From JALYXV01 sp963791545 (GTDB lineage: Bacteria; Actinomycetota; Acidimicrobiia; Acidimicrobiales; Palsa-688), in the NCBI GenBank assembly GCA_963791545.1, contig CAWBSR010000007.1, positions 186,001 to 250,000 of the forward strand: a stretch of 64,000 nt of DNA, read 5' to 3'. The position numbers and the translations under genes were made by a program. The first letter of the stretch is position 1. Each line of letters begins with the position of its first letter. Below the pieces are notes generated by a model. That model made no database searches. It had not been told where the DNA came from and saw nothing but the letters and a program-made list of their open reading frames with translations. Below are positions 42,693 through 52,169 of the stretch, in pieces.

Positions 42693-44954
42693 ATGGCTGA
42701 CCGCACAGATCGCATGGCGCCGGTGAACACGGCCCCCCCCAAGGGTCCCACGGCCCTCGAACGGGATCTGGAGCTGATCGTGGCGGGCGAGCACGGCGAC
42801 GCCCATCGGGTGCTGGGCCTCCACGACGGCAAGGTCCGGGCCTACCGTCCCGATGCCCTGGCCATGCGCCTGATCCCGGTCGGCGCGGGTCCCGACCGCG
42901 CCGACGGCCGATCGATCGAGATGGCCCGGCTCCATCCAGCCGGCATCTTCGAGGCACCGGTACCGCCAGGCACCGATCACTACCACCTCGAAGCCGACTA
43001 CGGGCAGCCGGGCTGGGTCACAACTTTCACCTTCGATGATCCCTACCGAGCCTGGCCCACGCTCGGGGAGTTGGACCTGCACCTCCTGGGTGAGGGTCGC
43101 CATCACCGGCTGTGGACCGTCCTCGGGGCTCATCCCCGGGTCCACCAGGGGGTCGAAGGGGTGTCGTTCGCGGTATGGGCCCCCAATGCCCGGGCAGCCC
43201 GGGTGGTCGGCGACTGGAACTTCTGGGATGGCCGGGTCCACCAGATGCGCTCGCTCGGTTCGTCGGGGGTGTGGGAGCTCTTCATCCCCGGCATCGCCAC
43301 CGGCGCCCGTTACAAGTACGAGCTGGTCACCCCCGACCATCACCTGTCCCTCAAGGCCGACCCACTGGCGTTTGCCAGCGAGGTCCCGCCGGGCACGGCC
43401 AGCATCATCGCCCACCCGAGCGCCCACCAATGGTCCGAGGGCGACGCCGCCTGGCTGGCCGAGCGGGCCCGGTCGGCCCCCTACCGGGGTCCCCTGTCGA
43501 TCTACGAGCTCCACATCGGCTCCTGGCGGTGGGCCGATGCCGGCGACGGGAGGTGGCGGCCCCTCACCTATCGCGAGCTGGCGGAGCAGCTACCCGACTA
43601 CATCGAGAAGATGGGCTTCACCCACGTGGAGTTCATGCCGGTGGCCGAGCACCCCTTCGGTGGGAGCTGGGGATACCAGGTATCGGCCTACTATGCCCCG
43701 ACCGCCCGCTACGGGGACCCCGACGATTTTCGCCTCCTGGTCGACGCTCTCCACCAGCGGGGCATCGGGGTCATCGTGGACTGGGTCCCGGCCCACTTTC
43801 CCCGCGACGAGTTCGCGCTGGCCCGCTTCGACGGCACCGCCCTGTACGAGCATGCCGACCCCCGCAAGGGCACCCAGCCCGACTGGGGCACGCTGGTGTT
43901 CAACTTCGGGCGCAACGAGGTCAAGAACTTCCTCGTGGCCAATGCCCTGTTCTGGTTGCAGGAGTACCACATCGACGGCCTGCGGGTCGACGCGGTGGCT
44001 TCCATGCTCTACCTCGACTACTCCCGCAAAGAGGGCGAGTGGGTCCCCAACGTCTTCGGGGGCCGGGAGAACCTGGAGGCGGTGGCGTTCCTCAAGGAGA
44101 CCAACGAGGCGGTCTACGCCGAGCATCCCGGGGCGCTCATGATCGCCGAGGAGTCCACCGCCTGGCCCGCCGTGTCCCGGCCCACCTATCTGGGCGGCCT
44201 CGGGTTCGGCTTCAAATGGAACATGGGGTGGATGCACGACACGCTCCAGTACTTCTCGCGCGATTCGCTCTTCCGGCGCTACCACCAGCACGAACTGACC
44301 TTCGGGCTGATCTACGCCTGGTCCGAGAACTTCATCCTGCCGCTGTCGCACGACGAGGTGGTGCACGGGAAGCGGTCGTTGCTGGCCAAGATGCCCGGCG
44401 ACCGCTGGCAGCAGTTCGCCAATCTCCGGGCCCTGTTCGGCTGGATGTGGGCCCACCCGGGCAAGCAGCTGTTGTTCATGGGCGGGGAACTGGCTGAGGA
44501 CTTGGAATGGTCCCATGACCGCAGCCTCGACTGGGGCCGGCTGGCGGATCCCCAGCCGACCGGGGTCCAGGCCCTGGTCCGGGACCTCAACCGCCGCTAC
44601 CGGGAGCGTCCGGCGCTGTGGCAGCGGGACTTCACCCCAGAAGGCTTCCGCTGGGTCGATGCCAGCGACGCGGACAACAGCGTGCTGTCCTACCTCCGCC
44701 GCGGCGAGGACGGCTCGCTGCTGGCCTGCATCGCCAACCTGACCCCGGTGCCTCACGTCGGCTACCGGATCGGGCTACCTCAGGCGGGGCGCTGGCGGGA
44801 GGTCCTCAACACCGATTCCACCTTCTTCGGCGGCAGCGGCATGGGGAATGCCGGCGAGGTCACGGCGACGGGCACGCCGTGGCACGGGCTGGGCGCCTCG
44901 GCCGATCTCACCCTGCCACCGCTCGGCGTCATCTGGTTGGAACCTTCCCGCTAG
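42693..44954 (+). CDS. glgB: 1,4-alpha-glucan branching enzyme
   Basis: GH13 branching enzyme of 753 residues that introduces alpha-1,6 branches into the glucan made by GlgE. The N1 and CBM48 domains are present (GVSFAVWAPNARAARVVGDW). The nucleophile Asp is in LRVDAVASMLYLDY and the acid/base Glu in MIAEESTAWP; LPLSHDEVVHGKRSL holds the third carboxylate. ATG at 42693, ten bases after mak, makes it the last gene of the glgE-treS-mak-glgB operon. Confidence 0.97.
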   Translation: MADRTDRMAPVNTAPPKGPTALERDLELIVAGEHGDAHRVLGLHDGKVRAYRPDALAMRLIPVGAGPDRADGRSIEMARLHPAGIFEAPVPPGTDHYHLEADYGQPGWVTTFTFDDPYRAWPTLGELDLHLLGEGRHHRLWTVLGAHPRVHQGVEGVSFAVWAPNARAARVVGDWNFWDGRVHQMRSLGSSGVWELFIPGIATGARYKYELVTPDHHLSLKADPLAFASEVPPGTASIIAHPSAHQWSEGDAAWLAERARSAPYRGPLSIYELHIGSWRWADAGDGRWRPLTYRELAEQLPDYIEKMGFTHVEFMPVAEHPFGGSWGYQVSAYYAPTARYGDPDDFRLLVDALHQRGIGVIVDWVPAHFPRDEFALARFDGTALYEHADPRKGTQPDWGTLVFNFGRNEVKNFLVANALFWLQEYHIDGLRVDAVASMLYLDYSRKEGEWVPNVFGGRENLEAVAFLKETNEAVYAEHPGALMIAEESTAWPAVSRPTYLGGLGFGFKWNMGWMHDTLQYFSRDSLFRRYHQHELTFGLIYAWSENFILPLSHDEVVHGKRSLLAKMPGDRWQQFANLRALFGWMWAHPGKQLLFMGGELAEDLEWSHDRSLDWGRLADPQPTGVQALVRDLNRRYRERPALWQRDFTPEGFRWVDASDADNSVLSYLRRGEDGSLLACIANLTPVPHVGYRIGLPQAGRWREVLNTDSTFFGGSGMGNAGEVTATGTPWHGLGASADLTLPPLGVIWLEPSR

Positions 44955-45022
44955 CTGCGGCATCTGAGAGGATGATGACCTTTCGGATCACGTCCCGACG
45001 CGAGATGGGGCCGATCCTCACG

Positions 45023-45028
45023 TATCCT
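45023..45028 (+). promoter_or_regulatory. Candidate -10 element for the L,D-transpeptidase gene (leaderless)
   Basis: TATCCT, seven bases before GTG 45036; no ribosome-binding sequence. Confidence 0.5.
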
Positions 45029-45035
45029 CAATGCC

Positions 45036-46265
45036 GTGGCTGAGCCCGAGGCGGTACCCGCCAAGCCAGGGAGCAGCCGGTCCACGGTTATCGTCGTCCT
45101 GGTCGCGGCGGCGGTGCTGGCGGCGGCCGTGGCCGTCGTGTACGCCCTGCGTTCGTCATCGGGTCGCGGCGACGGTGGCGCCTCGGCCTCGCAAACCACC
45201 CCGACCACCGCCGAAGCGCTGTCGGTGCAGGTCGAGCCGCCGGACGGTTCGACCAATGTGGCGATCGACACCGTCGTCAGCGTGACCGCCAGGAAAGGCC
45301 ACATCCGCGCCGTTACGGTGGCGGGAGCCGACGGATCCACCCTCTCGGGGACCGTCGACCCCGGTGGCGCCGCCTGGCGTTCCAGCGGCAGCCTGGCCCT
45401 CAAGACGGCCTACACCGTCACCGTGGACGCCGTGATGCCGAGCGGCAGGACGGCCGAACAGGTGAGCCACTTCCAGTCGTTGGTGCCCACCGCCACCCTG
45501 GGCTACACCATCACTCCGGCCAGCGGCCTCACGGTGGGCATCGCCCAGCCCATCGTGTTGCGCTTCGACCACACGGTGGCCAACAAGGACGCCCTGCTGG
45601 CGTCGCTCAAGGTGACCGAGTCCACCCCGGTGGTGGGAGGCTGGCACTGGTTCAGCGGCAAGGAGCTCCATTTCCGGCCGCAGGCCTACTGGCCGGCGGG
45701 CGAACAGGTGACCGTCGCTGCCAACCTGAACAGTTTCAACGCCGGCAACGGGATCTGGGCGGCCAAGAACACCACCACCAGCTTCACCGTCGGAGACGCC
45801 CACGTGACCACGGTCGACACCAAGACCGACAAGATGACCGTGACCAGCAACGGCGTCGTCAAGTGGGTATTCCCGATCAGCGCCGGGCGCAGCAAGTACC
45901 CGACCCTGAACGGGATCCACATCGACCTGTACAAGCAGCAGGACGTACACATGATTTCGTCGTCGGTGGGGATTCCGGTCAACTCGCCCGACGGCTACGA
46001 CGAGCACGTGTTCTGGGACGTCAACATCTCCGACGGTGGCGAGTTCGTCCATGCCGCCCCCTGGTCCACCGGCTCCCAGGGCCGGAGCAACGTCTCCCAT
46101 GGCTGCGTCAACCTGAGCACGGCCAACGCCCAGGCGTTTTTCGACTTCAGCCGGATCGGCGACGTCATCGAGGTGACCGGATCACCCCGCCCCCCCGATC
46201 TCGGCGACCACGGCACGATGGACTGGAACACCGCCTGGTCCAACTGGACGCCCGCCACCGCCTGA
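45036..46265 (+). CDS. L,D-transpeptidase with Ig-like domains
   Basis: A 409-residue envelope enzyme that forms 3-3 peptidoglycan crosslinks. An N-terminal membrane anchor (VIVVLVAAAVLAAAVAVVYAL, without a lipobox) is followed by two Ig-like domains (about residues 65-150 and 150-255), as in mycobacterial Ldt proteins. The YkuD catalytic domain follows, with His in FVHAAPW and nucleophile Cys357 in SHGCVNLS. The C-terminal tail has the Trp-rich end typical of actinobacterial Ldts. GTG start at 45036. Confidence 0.94.
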   Translation: MAEPEAVPAKPGSSRSTVIVVLVAAAVLAAAVAVVYALRSSSGRGDGGASASQTTPTTAEALSVQVEPPDGSTNVAIDTVVSVTARKGHIRAVTVAGADGSTLSGTVDPGGAAWRSSGSLALKTAYTVTVDAVMPSGRTAEQVSHFQSLVPTATLGYTITPASGLTVGIAQPIVLRFDHTVANKDALLASLKVTESTPVVGGWHWFSGKELHFRPQAYWPAGEQVTVAANLNSFNAGNGIWAAKNTTTSFTVGDAHVTTVDTKTDKMTVTSNGVVKWVFPISAGRSKYPTLNGIHIDLYKQQDVHMISSSVGIPVNSPDGYDEHVFWDVNISDGGEFVHAAPWSTGSQGRSNVSHGCVNLSTANAQAFFDFSRIGDVIEVTGSPRPPDLGDHGTMDWNTAWSNWTPATA

Positions 46266-46269
46266 GGGG

Positions 46270-46716
46270 CTATTCGAAGCGTCTCCGCAGCTGCTCCAGG
46301 TTGCGGCGCCAGATCCACTTGAGCACGGGTCCCCCGGCCCGGCCTCCGAGCCCGCCGCCCATCCAGGTGGGGAAAAGAAGGCTCTCGTCCCAGGTGAACC
46401 GGGTGTGCTCGGGGGCGGGGTCGCCAGGGCCGGTGATGGCCTCCAGGGTGAAGCGCCCGGTACCGGTGACCACCCCGGTGTGGCGGATGCCCATGACCCG
46501 GCCCGGCTCCCACTCGGTCACCTCCATCCGATCCAGGAGCCGAAAAGGGCCGACCTTGGTGGCGGTCGAGAAGGTGGTGCCGACTCCCTGACGCTGGTCG
46601 GAGCCGAAGGTGATGGCCTCGGCGTCACTCATCCACTCGACGTGGCTGCTGATCTGGGCCAGGTCGGCCCACACCCGGTCCCGGGACGCCGGGACAACGG
46701 TGCTGACCGTGATCAC
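46270..46716 (-). CDS. SRPBCC (START-like) family protein
   Basis: A 148-residue protein with the helix-grip fold: first strand ITVSTVVPASRDRVWADLAQ, the WMSDAEAITF segment, central strands, and a final amphipathic helix (GPVLKWIWRRNLEQLRRRFE). Such proteins bind hydrophobic ligands in a cavity; the ligand is unknown. GTG start at 46716, 11 bases after galT, so it is probably co-transcribed with it. Confidence 0.8.
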   Translation of the reverse strand: MITVSTVVPASRDRVWADLAQISSHVEWMSDAEAITFGSDQRQGVGTTFSTATKVGPFRLLDRMEVTEWEPGRVMGIRHTGVVTGTGRFTLEAITGPGDPAPEHTRFTWDESLLFPTWMGGGLGGRAGGPVLKWIWRRNLEQLRRRFE

Positions 46717-46727
46717 GACGGGCTGCG

Positions 46728-47708
46728 TCAGGCGAACGCCTTGAGCTCCGAGCGCAGTTCCTCGGCGGCTCGCTCAGGGTCCATGACGTTGATCAGCACC
46801 CCGGAACCAAGCTCGAAGCCGCCCCGGGTGGTTGCCTTGGGAAGGATGTGGGCGTGCCAGTGGTAATCACCTCGCACCCGGTAGGGCGCCGAGTGGAACA
46901 TCACGTTGTACGCCAGGTCGCCGAGGCGGACCCGCATGGCGGCCAGCGACAACCGGATGGCGCGCCCGGTAGCGGCCAGGTCCTCGGCCGAGCTGCGGTG
47001 GAGGTGGGGGTTGTGCTCCCGGGGCAGGACGAGCATCTGGTAGGGCGTCCCGCTCCAGAAGGGGCAGATCACCACGAGGCGCTCGTCGGCGTAGACGATG
47101 CGATGACCGGCGTCCTCCTCGGCGTCGAGGACCGCGCACAGGAGACAGTTGCCGTGGAACCGGGCGAAGCTGCCCACTTCGTCGGCGGCCTCCCCGGGCA
47201 CGAAGGGCATCGACATCAGCTGGGCGTGGGGGTGCTCGAGGGACGCACCGGCCTCCCGGCCGCTGTTGACCACCGCCTGGCTGTAGCGCAGCCCCGGCTC
47301 GAGGGCGTGCTCGTTGATGCGGTCGCTGATCGCCAGCATCACCAGGCCCGCGTGGCCGTCCGACAGGTCGGCCCAGGTGGCCCGGTGCTCGGGCGACAGG
47401 ATCAGGACCTCGTGGATCCCGCTGGCCGGGGCCTGGGTGAAGACCGGTCCCAGATGGGTGACCACCATGGGTGCGTTGCCATCGAAGGCCGGGTACTTGT
47501 TGGGTACCACCCGCACCAGCCACTCCCCGTCGGGACCGTAGGTCTCCCGGGCGGCCGGCGCTGAGTCATCACCCCCAGGGCAGAAGGGGCAGGGCCTCGG
47601 GTCGTCCTCGACGGGCAGGCTGCGGGACATGAACGCAGGCCGGTCAGCCCGCTCGTTGGCGATCACCACCCACCGGCCGGTCAGCGCGTCCAGTCGGAGT
47701 TGGCTCAT
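46728..47708 (-). CDS. galT: Galactose-1-phosphate uridylyltransferase
   Basis: HIT-superfamily enzyme of 326 residues that exchanges UMP between UDP-glucose and galactose-1-phosphate (Leloir pathway). The zinc motif CPFCPGGDD, the nucleophile in ASLEHPHAQLMSMP (H-P-H-x-Q) and a second His region (YHWHAHILPK) are present. The frame is open 18 codons upstream, but ATG 47708 begins the conserved part (SQLRLDALTGRWVVIANERA). Neither galK nor galE is adjacent, so it may serve another nucleotide-sugar need. Confidence 0.92.
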   Translation of the reverse strand: MSQLRLDALTGRWVVIANERADRPAFMSRSLPVEDDPRPCPFCPGGDDSAPAARETYGPDGEWLVRVVPNKYPAFDGNAPMVVTHLGPVFTQAPASGIHEVLILSPEHRATWADLSDGHAGLVMLAISDRINEHALEPGLRYSQAVVNSGREAGASLEHPHAQLMSMPFVPGEAADEVGSFARFHGNCLLCAVLDAEEDAGHRIVYADERLVVICPFWSGTPYQMLVLPREHNPHLHRSSAEDLAATGRAIRLSLAAMRVRLGDLAYNVMFHSAPYRVRGDYHWHAHILPKATTRGGFELGSGVLINVMDPERAAEELRSELKAFA

Positions 47709-47874
47709 CGCTTGTGGGTCACCAGGGCGGTGTTCACAACCACTGAAAGTAGCCGCCCGCACGACCCCTGTCGGAACGCTCCCCTCCGGCAGCCGACGCG
47801 ACCCAGCCCCACCAACCTGTGACGGTCGCCGAAGCCGCCGATCTGGGCGGGTCGAGGCGGTACTGGGGCGGCGT

Positions 47875-47880
47875 TAGGGT
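47875..47880 (+). promoter_or_regulatory. Candidate -10 element for the DUF4129 operon (leaderless)
   Basis: TAGGGT, six bases before GTG 47887; no ribosome-binding sequence. Confidence 0.4.
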
Positions 47881-47886
47881 GTCGCC

Positions 47887-48567
47887 GTGCTCGTGCGGGT
47901 GCCTGTCGATCTGCCGCCGCCGAGCAACGACCCCCGGAGGGTAAAGGGCCTCACCCAGCAGATTCTGCGGGGGCGGGAGTTCCAGCCCCCGAAGCGAAGC
48001 TGGCTGCAGGCCGCCTGGCACTGGCTGGGAAAGGAGATCGGCAAGCTGCTGAGCCAGCTGTTGGGCCGCGGCGGCGGCTTCGGCGGCAGCACGGTGGCAG
48101 TCGTCGTGGTGCTGGCGGTGGCAACCGTGGTGATCGGCTTGGTCGTGATGACCATGGCCCGCCGCGGCCGACGGCGACGTGTCGCAGGTTCACCCGTCGT
48201 CGTATATCAGGGGTACGGCTCTTCCCGGACCCCGGCCGAGTGGCGGGCCGAGGCGGCGCTCCACGATGCCGGGGGGCGGTGGCGCGACGCCCTGCGGTGC
48301 CGGTACCGGGCGCTGATCGCGGAGCTGGCGGGCCGGGGCCTGGTGGAGGAGATCCCGGGCCGGACCAGTGGGGAGTACCGCCAGGACGTCAAGGCGGTGG
48401 CGCCCGCCGCCGGGCGGGCCTTCGACGGCGCCACCGACCTCTTCGAGCAGGCCTGGTACGGCGATCGTCCCACCGGTCGCCAGGACCAGGACTCCTTCGA
48501 TGATCTGGCTCGCCAGGTGCTGACCCCCGTCGGTGGCGGCCCTGGCGATTGGGACCTCCCCCGGTGA
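47887..48567 (+). CDS. DUF4129 domain membrane protein
   Basis: A 226-residue protein with one central membrane helix (VAVVVVLAVATVVIGLVVMTM) and a cytoplasmic DUF4129 domain (EWRAEAALHDAGGRWRDALRCRYRALIAEL). It is the first gene of an operon with DUF4350, MoxR and DUF58 genes, a set repeated in many actinobacteria and thought to work in envelope assembly or protein maturation. GTG start at 47887. Its stop overlaps the next start. Confidence 0.82.
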   Translation: MLVRVPVDLPPPSNDPRRVKGLTQQILRGREFQPPKRSWLQAAWHWLGKEIGKLLSQLLGRGGGFGGSTVAVVVVLAVATVVIGLVVMTMARRGRRRRVAGSPVVVYQGYGSSRTPAEWRAEAALHDAGGRWRDALRCRYRALIAELAGRGLVEEIPGRTSGEYRQDVKAVAPAAGRAFDGATDLFEQAWYGDRPTGRQDQDSFDDLARQVLTPVGGGPGDWDLPR

Positions 48568-49721
48568 TGAAGGCGGCCGGCCGCACCCGCGCCGCCGAAG
48601 CCGGCACCAGGCGAAGCCTGCGGGGCGCCGGTCCCTGGCTGATCCTCCTGGCGCTCGTCGTCGCCCTGGGCGCCCTCGGGGGCCGCGGTGGTTCCGGCGG
48701 CAAGCCCCTCGACCCGACCTCGACCTCCCCCGACGGGGCCAAGGCGCTGGCCTTGCTGCTGGACCAGGCCGGCCCTGGAGTCGATCAGGTCGACGGGCCT
48801 CCGGCGGCCGGGGCGGGCGGTATCGCCCTGGTCCTCCAGGACCGGCGGGATGCCACCGCCCACCGCCGGCTGGTCGACTGGGTGCGATCAGGGGGCACCC
48901 TGGTGGTGGCCGACCGGGATCTGGTGCTCGCCTTGGCGGCTCCGCAGCGGCAATCCGGTCCCGGGGGCCTGACGGGGGTGAGCGGGCCGTTGGCACCCGA
49001 CTGCGGCCTGGCGGTCGTAGGCGGCGTCGATTCAATAGAGGTCGCCGACGGCCTGGGGCTGAGGGTCCCGCCCGGGGCGACGGGGTGCTTCCGAACCACC
49101 GGCGGGGGGGCCTTCCTCGTCGTGGAATCGCTGGGCGCGGGAACCGTGGTCCTGCTCGGGAGTCCCGACCCGTGGACCAACAACCATCTGGGCCACCTGG
49201 ACAACAGCGTCCTGGCGGCCAACCTGCTGGCCGCGACGCCCAGCGGCCCCCGGGTGCAGTGGATCGTCGCTCGCCGGGCGGGTGGCGGACACCTGACCCT
49301 GCTGCAGCTCATGCCACCCCGTGTCAAGGAGGCCCTGATCGAGCTGATGGTGGCCCTGGTCCTCCTGGCCCTGTGGCGGGGCCGCCGGCTGGGCCGGCCC
49401 GTCATCGAGATCCCCCCGGTGGAGCTGGCGGGTTCAGAGCTGGTGGTCGCGGTCGGCAACCTGCTGCACCAGGGCGGGCGCCTGGACGACGCCGCCGCCA
49501 TCCTCCGCGCCGGGGTCCGCCGCGGCATCGTCGACCAGCTCGGGGTCCCTCCGTCGGCGACCCCCGACACAATGGCAACCGTCGTCGCGGCTCGCACCGG
49601 TCTCGACCGGGACATGATTCTCGCCACCGTGGCCGGTCCCGAGCCCACTGGAGAGGCGGGGCTGGTGGCCCTGGCCGGCCAGGCCGACACCATTCGACAG
49701 GAGATGGCCCATGGCCGCTAG
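48567..49721 (+). CDS. DUF4350 domain membrane protein
   Basis: A 384-residue protein. One membrane helix near residue 30 (PWLILLALVVALGALGG) is followed by an extracytoplasmic DUF4350 domain (STSPDGAKALALLLDQAG), then a second helix near residue 260 (LIELMVALVLLALWRG) and a cytoplasmic tail. ATG 48567 (or GTG 48564) overlaps the preceding stop. It overlaps the MoxR gene by 11 bases. In related clusters it partners MoxR and DUF58 proteins; its biochemical role is unknown. Confidence 0.8.
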   Translation: MKAAGRTRAAEAGTRRSLRGAGPWLILLALVVALGALGGRGGSGGKPLDPTSTSPDGAKALALLLDQAGPGVDQVDGPPAAGAGGIALVLQDRRDATAHRRLVDWVRSGGTLVVADRDLVLALAAPQRQSGPGGLTGVSGPLAPDCGLAVVGGVDSIEVADGLGLRVPPGATGCFRTTGGGAFLVVESLGAGTVVLLGSPDPWTNNHLGHLDNSVLAANLLAATPSGPRVQWIVARRAGGGHLTLLQLMPPRVKEALIELMVALVLLALWRGRRLGRPVIEIPPVELAGSELVVAVGNLLHQGGRLDDAAAILRAGVRRGIVDQLGVPPSATPDTMATVVAARTGLDRDMILATVAGPEPTGEAGLVALAGQADTIRQEMAHGR

Positions 49722-50682
49722 CACCCGGTACCACCAGCGACCCCACGATGCCGTGCTGGCCATTCGCCAGGAGGTCGCCAAGGTGGTCGTCGGACAGGAT
49801 GGAGCCGTCTCGGGCGTGATGGCGGCGCTCCTGGTGGGCGGCCACGTGCTGCTCGAAGGGGTCCCCGGCGTGGCCAAGACGCTGCTGGTCAAGACCGTCG
49901 CCGCCACCTTGGACCTGGGTTTCAAGCGGTTGCAGTTCACCCCCGATCTCATGCCCTCCGACGTCACCGGCCAGTTGATCTACCGCCAGCAGGAGGGATC
50001 GTTCCGGTTCCGCGAGGGCCCGGTGTTCACCAACTTCCTGCTGGCCGACGAGATCAACCGGACGCCGCCCAAGACGCAGTCGGCGCTCCTGGAAGCCATG
50101 GAGGAACGCCAGGTCACCGTGGAAGGCGAGGCCCGCCCGCTGCCGGACCCATTCATGGTCTGCGCCACCGAGAACCCCATCGAGTACGAGGGCACCTATC
50201 CGCTGCCCGAGGCGCAGCTGGACCGGTTCCTTTTCAAGCTGGTCGTCCCCTACCCCAGTCCCGAACAGGAGTTGGAGATCGTGGGCCGCCACGACCGCGG
50301 CCTCGACCCCCATCAGCTGGCGGGCAGCGGCCTGAGGCGGGTGGCGTCGGCCGCCGATCTTGAAGCCGCCCAGGCCGAAATCGACGCCATCCGGGTCGAT
50401 CCCGCGGTGCAGGCGTACATGGTGGCCCTGGCCCGGGCAACCCGGGACTCACCGTCGGTCAACCTCGGAGTGTCGCCCCGCGGTGCCACCATGCTGCTGC
50501 GGGCCTCCAAGGCGTGGGCATGGTTGTCGGGCCGGGCGTTCGTCACCCCCGACGAGGTCAAGGCCATCGCCAAGCCGACCTTCCGCCATCGCCTCCAACT
50601 GAAGCCCGAGGCCGAGCTCGAGGGGGTTACCGCTGATCGGGTGCTGGACGGTCTGCTGGCCGCGGTGCCCGTGCCTCGCTGA
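49711..50682 (+). CDS. MoxR-family AAA+ ATPase
   Basis: A 323-residue AAA+ protein. Walker A is LEGVPGVAKTLLVK, Walker B is FLLADEINRTPPKTQSALLEAMEE, and sensor 1 lies in FMVCATENPIEYEGTYPLPEAQLDRF, the typical MoxR motif. MoxR ATPases act as chaperones for partner proteins that carry VWA-like or DUF58 domains; the downstream gene encodes such a partner. ATG at 49711 overlaps the DUF4350 gene. Confidence 0.93.
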   Translation: MAASTRYHQRPHDAVLAIRQEVAKVVVGQDGAVSGVMAALLVGGHVLLEGVPGVAKTLLVKTVAATLDLGFKRLQFTPDLMPSDVTGQLIYRQQEGSFRFREGPVFTNFLLADEINRTPPKTQSALLEAMEERQVTVEGEARPLPDPFMVCATENPIEYEGTYPLPEAQLDRFLFKLVVPYPSPEQELEIVGRHDRGLDPHQLAGSGLRRVASAADLEAAQAEIDAIRVDPAVQAYMVALARATRDSPSVNLGVSPRGATMLLRASKAWAWLSGRAFVTPDEVKAIAKPTFRHRLQLKPEAELEGVTADRVLDGLLAAVPVPR

Positions 50683-50698
50683 TGCCAGCCCCTCGCTG

Positions 50699-52006
50699 AT
50701 GCCCGTACCCACCGGGCGGCTGGCCCTCGCCGCTGCGATCATGTCGATGGTGGTGCTGGCGCTTCCAGTCGCGGCCCCCCTGGGGTTGCTGATCGTGAAT
50801 GGCACCCTGCTCCTCGTGGCCGCCGCTGACGGCCTCGTTGCCCCCCGACCGGCTCGCATCGCCGTGGACCGGCATTTTCCCGCCGTGTTGCCGTTGAACG
50901 GTGAAGGTCGCATCGCGTGGACGATCAGCAACCCGCTGGGCCGCCGCCTTCGGATCGGCGTGGCCGACCAGCTGGCGCCGTCGCTGCGGGCCGGGACCCG
51001 GAGGGTGTGGCTGACGGTGCCCGCCCGGGCCCGCCTGACGGCCGAGACAATCATCCAACCGAGCCGGCGGGGCCGCTTCGAGCCCCGGGAGCTGGTCGTG
51101 CGGGTCGTCGGGCCGCTGGGCCTGCTGGCCCGCCAGGGCCGGCGCCAGCTGCCCGGACTGCTGCGGGTGTACCCGCCCTTCGCATCCCGCAAGGAGGCGG
51201 AGCTGCGCATCGACCGGGCCCGCATCCTTGACGTCGGGTTGCGGTCGGCGCGGGGCCGGGGCGGGGGAACCGAGTTCGACCAGTTGCGGGAATACAGCGT
51301 CGACGACGAGTCCCGGCGCATGGACTGGGCCGCCACTGCCCGCACCGGAAAGGCGATCGTGCGCACCTACCGGGCCGAGCGCAACCAGACCGTGATCGTG
51401 GCGCTCGACAACGGGCGCACCATGGCCGGCCAGGTGGCGGGTGTGGCCCGGGTCGAGCACGCCATGGACGCCGTCCTCATGCTGACCGCGGTCGCCACCC
51501 GGCTCGGCGACCGGGCGGGACTGGTGGCCTTCGACCGCCACATCCGGGCGGTGGTGGCGCCGAGCCACCGGGGCGACCAGCTGACGCGGGTCAGTGAGGC
51601 CATGTACCAGCTGGAACCGGAGCTGGCCGAAAGCGACTACCGGGGGGCGTTCACCGAGACGCTGGTGCGTTTCCACCGCCGGGCGCTGCTGGTGGTGCTC
51701 ACGGAGTTGGCCGACCAGGCGCTCGGGGACACGTTGCTGCCGGCGTTGCCGTTGATCCTGCGCAGCCATCTGGTAGTGGTGGCGTCGGTGCGCGACCCCG
51801 ACCTGTTGCGCTGGGCGTCGGCGCCGGCGGCCGATGCCACCGGTGCCTACCGGAAGGCGGCCGCCCAGGCGGCGCTCGAAGACCGGCGGGTGCTGGCCGC
51901 CCAGCTCCGAAGACTGGGCGCCACGGTCGTCGACGCCCCGCCCGGCGCCCTGGCGCCGGCGTTGGCGGACGCCTACCTCAAGGTCAAGGCCACCGGCCGC
52001 CTCTAG
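50699..52006 (+). CDS. DUF58 domain protein (MoxR partner)
   Basis: A 435-residue protein with two N-terminal membrane helices (about residues 5-40), then a DUF58 domain with the signature GTEFDQLREYSVDDESRRMDW. The C-terminal part is related to VWA domains. In known clusters DUF58 proteins are the usual substrates or partners of MoxR. ATG 50699 follows the MoxR gene by 16 bases. It is the last gene of the cluster on this side; the SpoIIM/RDD genes that normally come next are displaced by an ABC transporter. Confidence 0.88.
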   Translation: MPVPTGRLALAAAIMSMVVLALPVAAPLGLLIVNGTLLLVAAADGLVAPRPARIAVDRHFPAVLPLNGEGRIAWTISNPLGRRLRIGVADQLAPSLRAGTRRVWLTVPARARLTAETIIQPSRRGRFEPRELVVRVVGPLGLLARQGRRQLPGLLRVYPPFASRKEAELRIDRARILDVGLRSARGRGGGTEFDQLREYSVDDESRRMDWAATARTGKAIVRTYRAERNQTVIVALDNGRTMAGQVAGVARVEHAMDAVLMLTAVATRLGDRAGLVAFDRHIRAVVAPSHRGDQLTRVSEAMYQLEPELAESDYRGAFTETLVRFHRRALLVVLTELADQALGDTLLPALPLILRSHLVVVASVRDPDLLRWASAPAADATGAYRKAAAQAALEDRRVLAAQLRRLGATVVDAPPGALAPALADAYLKVKATGRL

Positions 52007-52169
52007 GGGCGGGCCCAGACTGGCGTTCGACAACCCGGTTCGCTGGGGCACCGATCATTTTGGGCGCCTGGTTCCGTCTACCTCCCGAAGCCGGAGTACC
52101 ACCGGTACCGATCGGAAGGAGGAACGGGGCAACGGGCCGGTCAGGCGATCGGCGCGCCCGGGGTGATCG

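Noticed and set aside
52007..52169. Small gene or insertion-sequence scar ahead of the DrrA-like gene
   Set aside because: No inverted terminal repeats, target duplication or open frame with coding bias was visible in these 163 bases.
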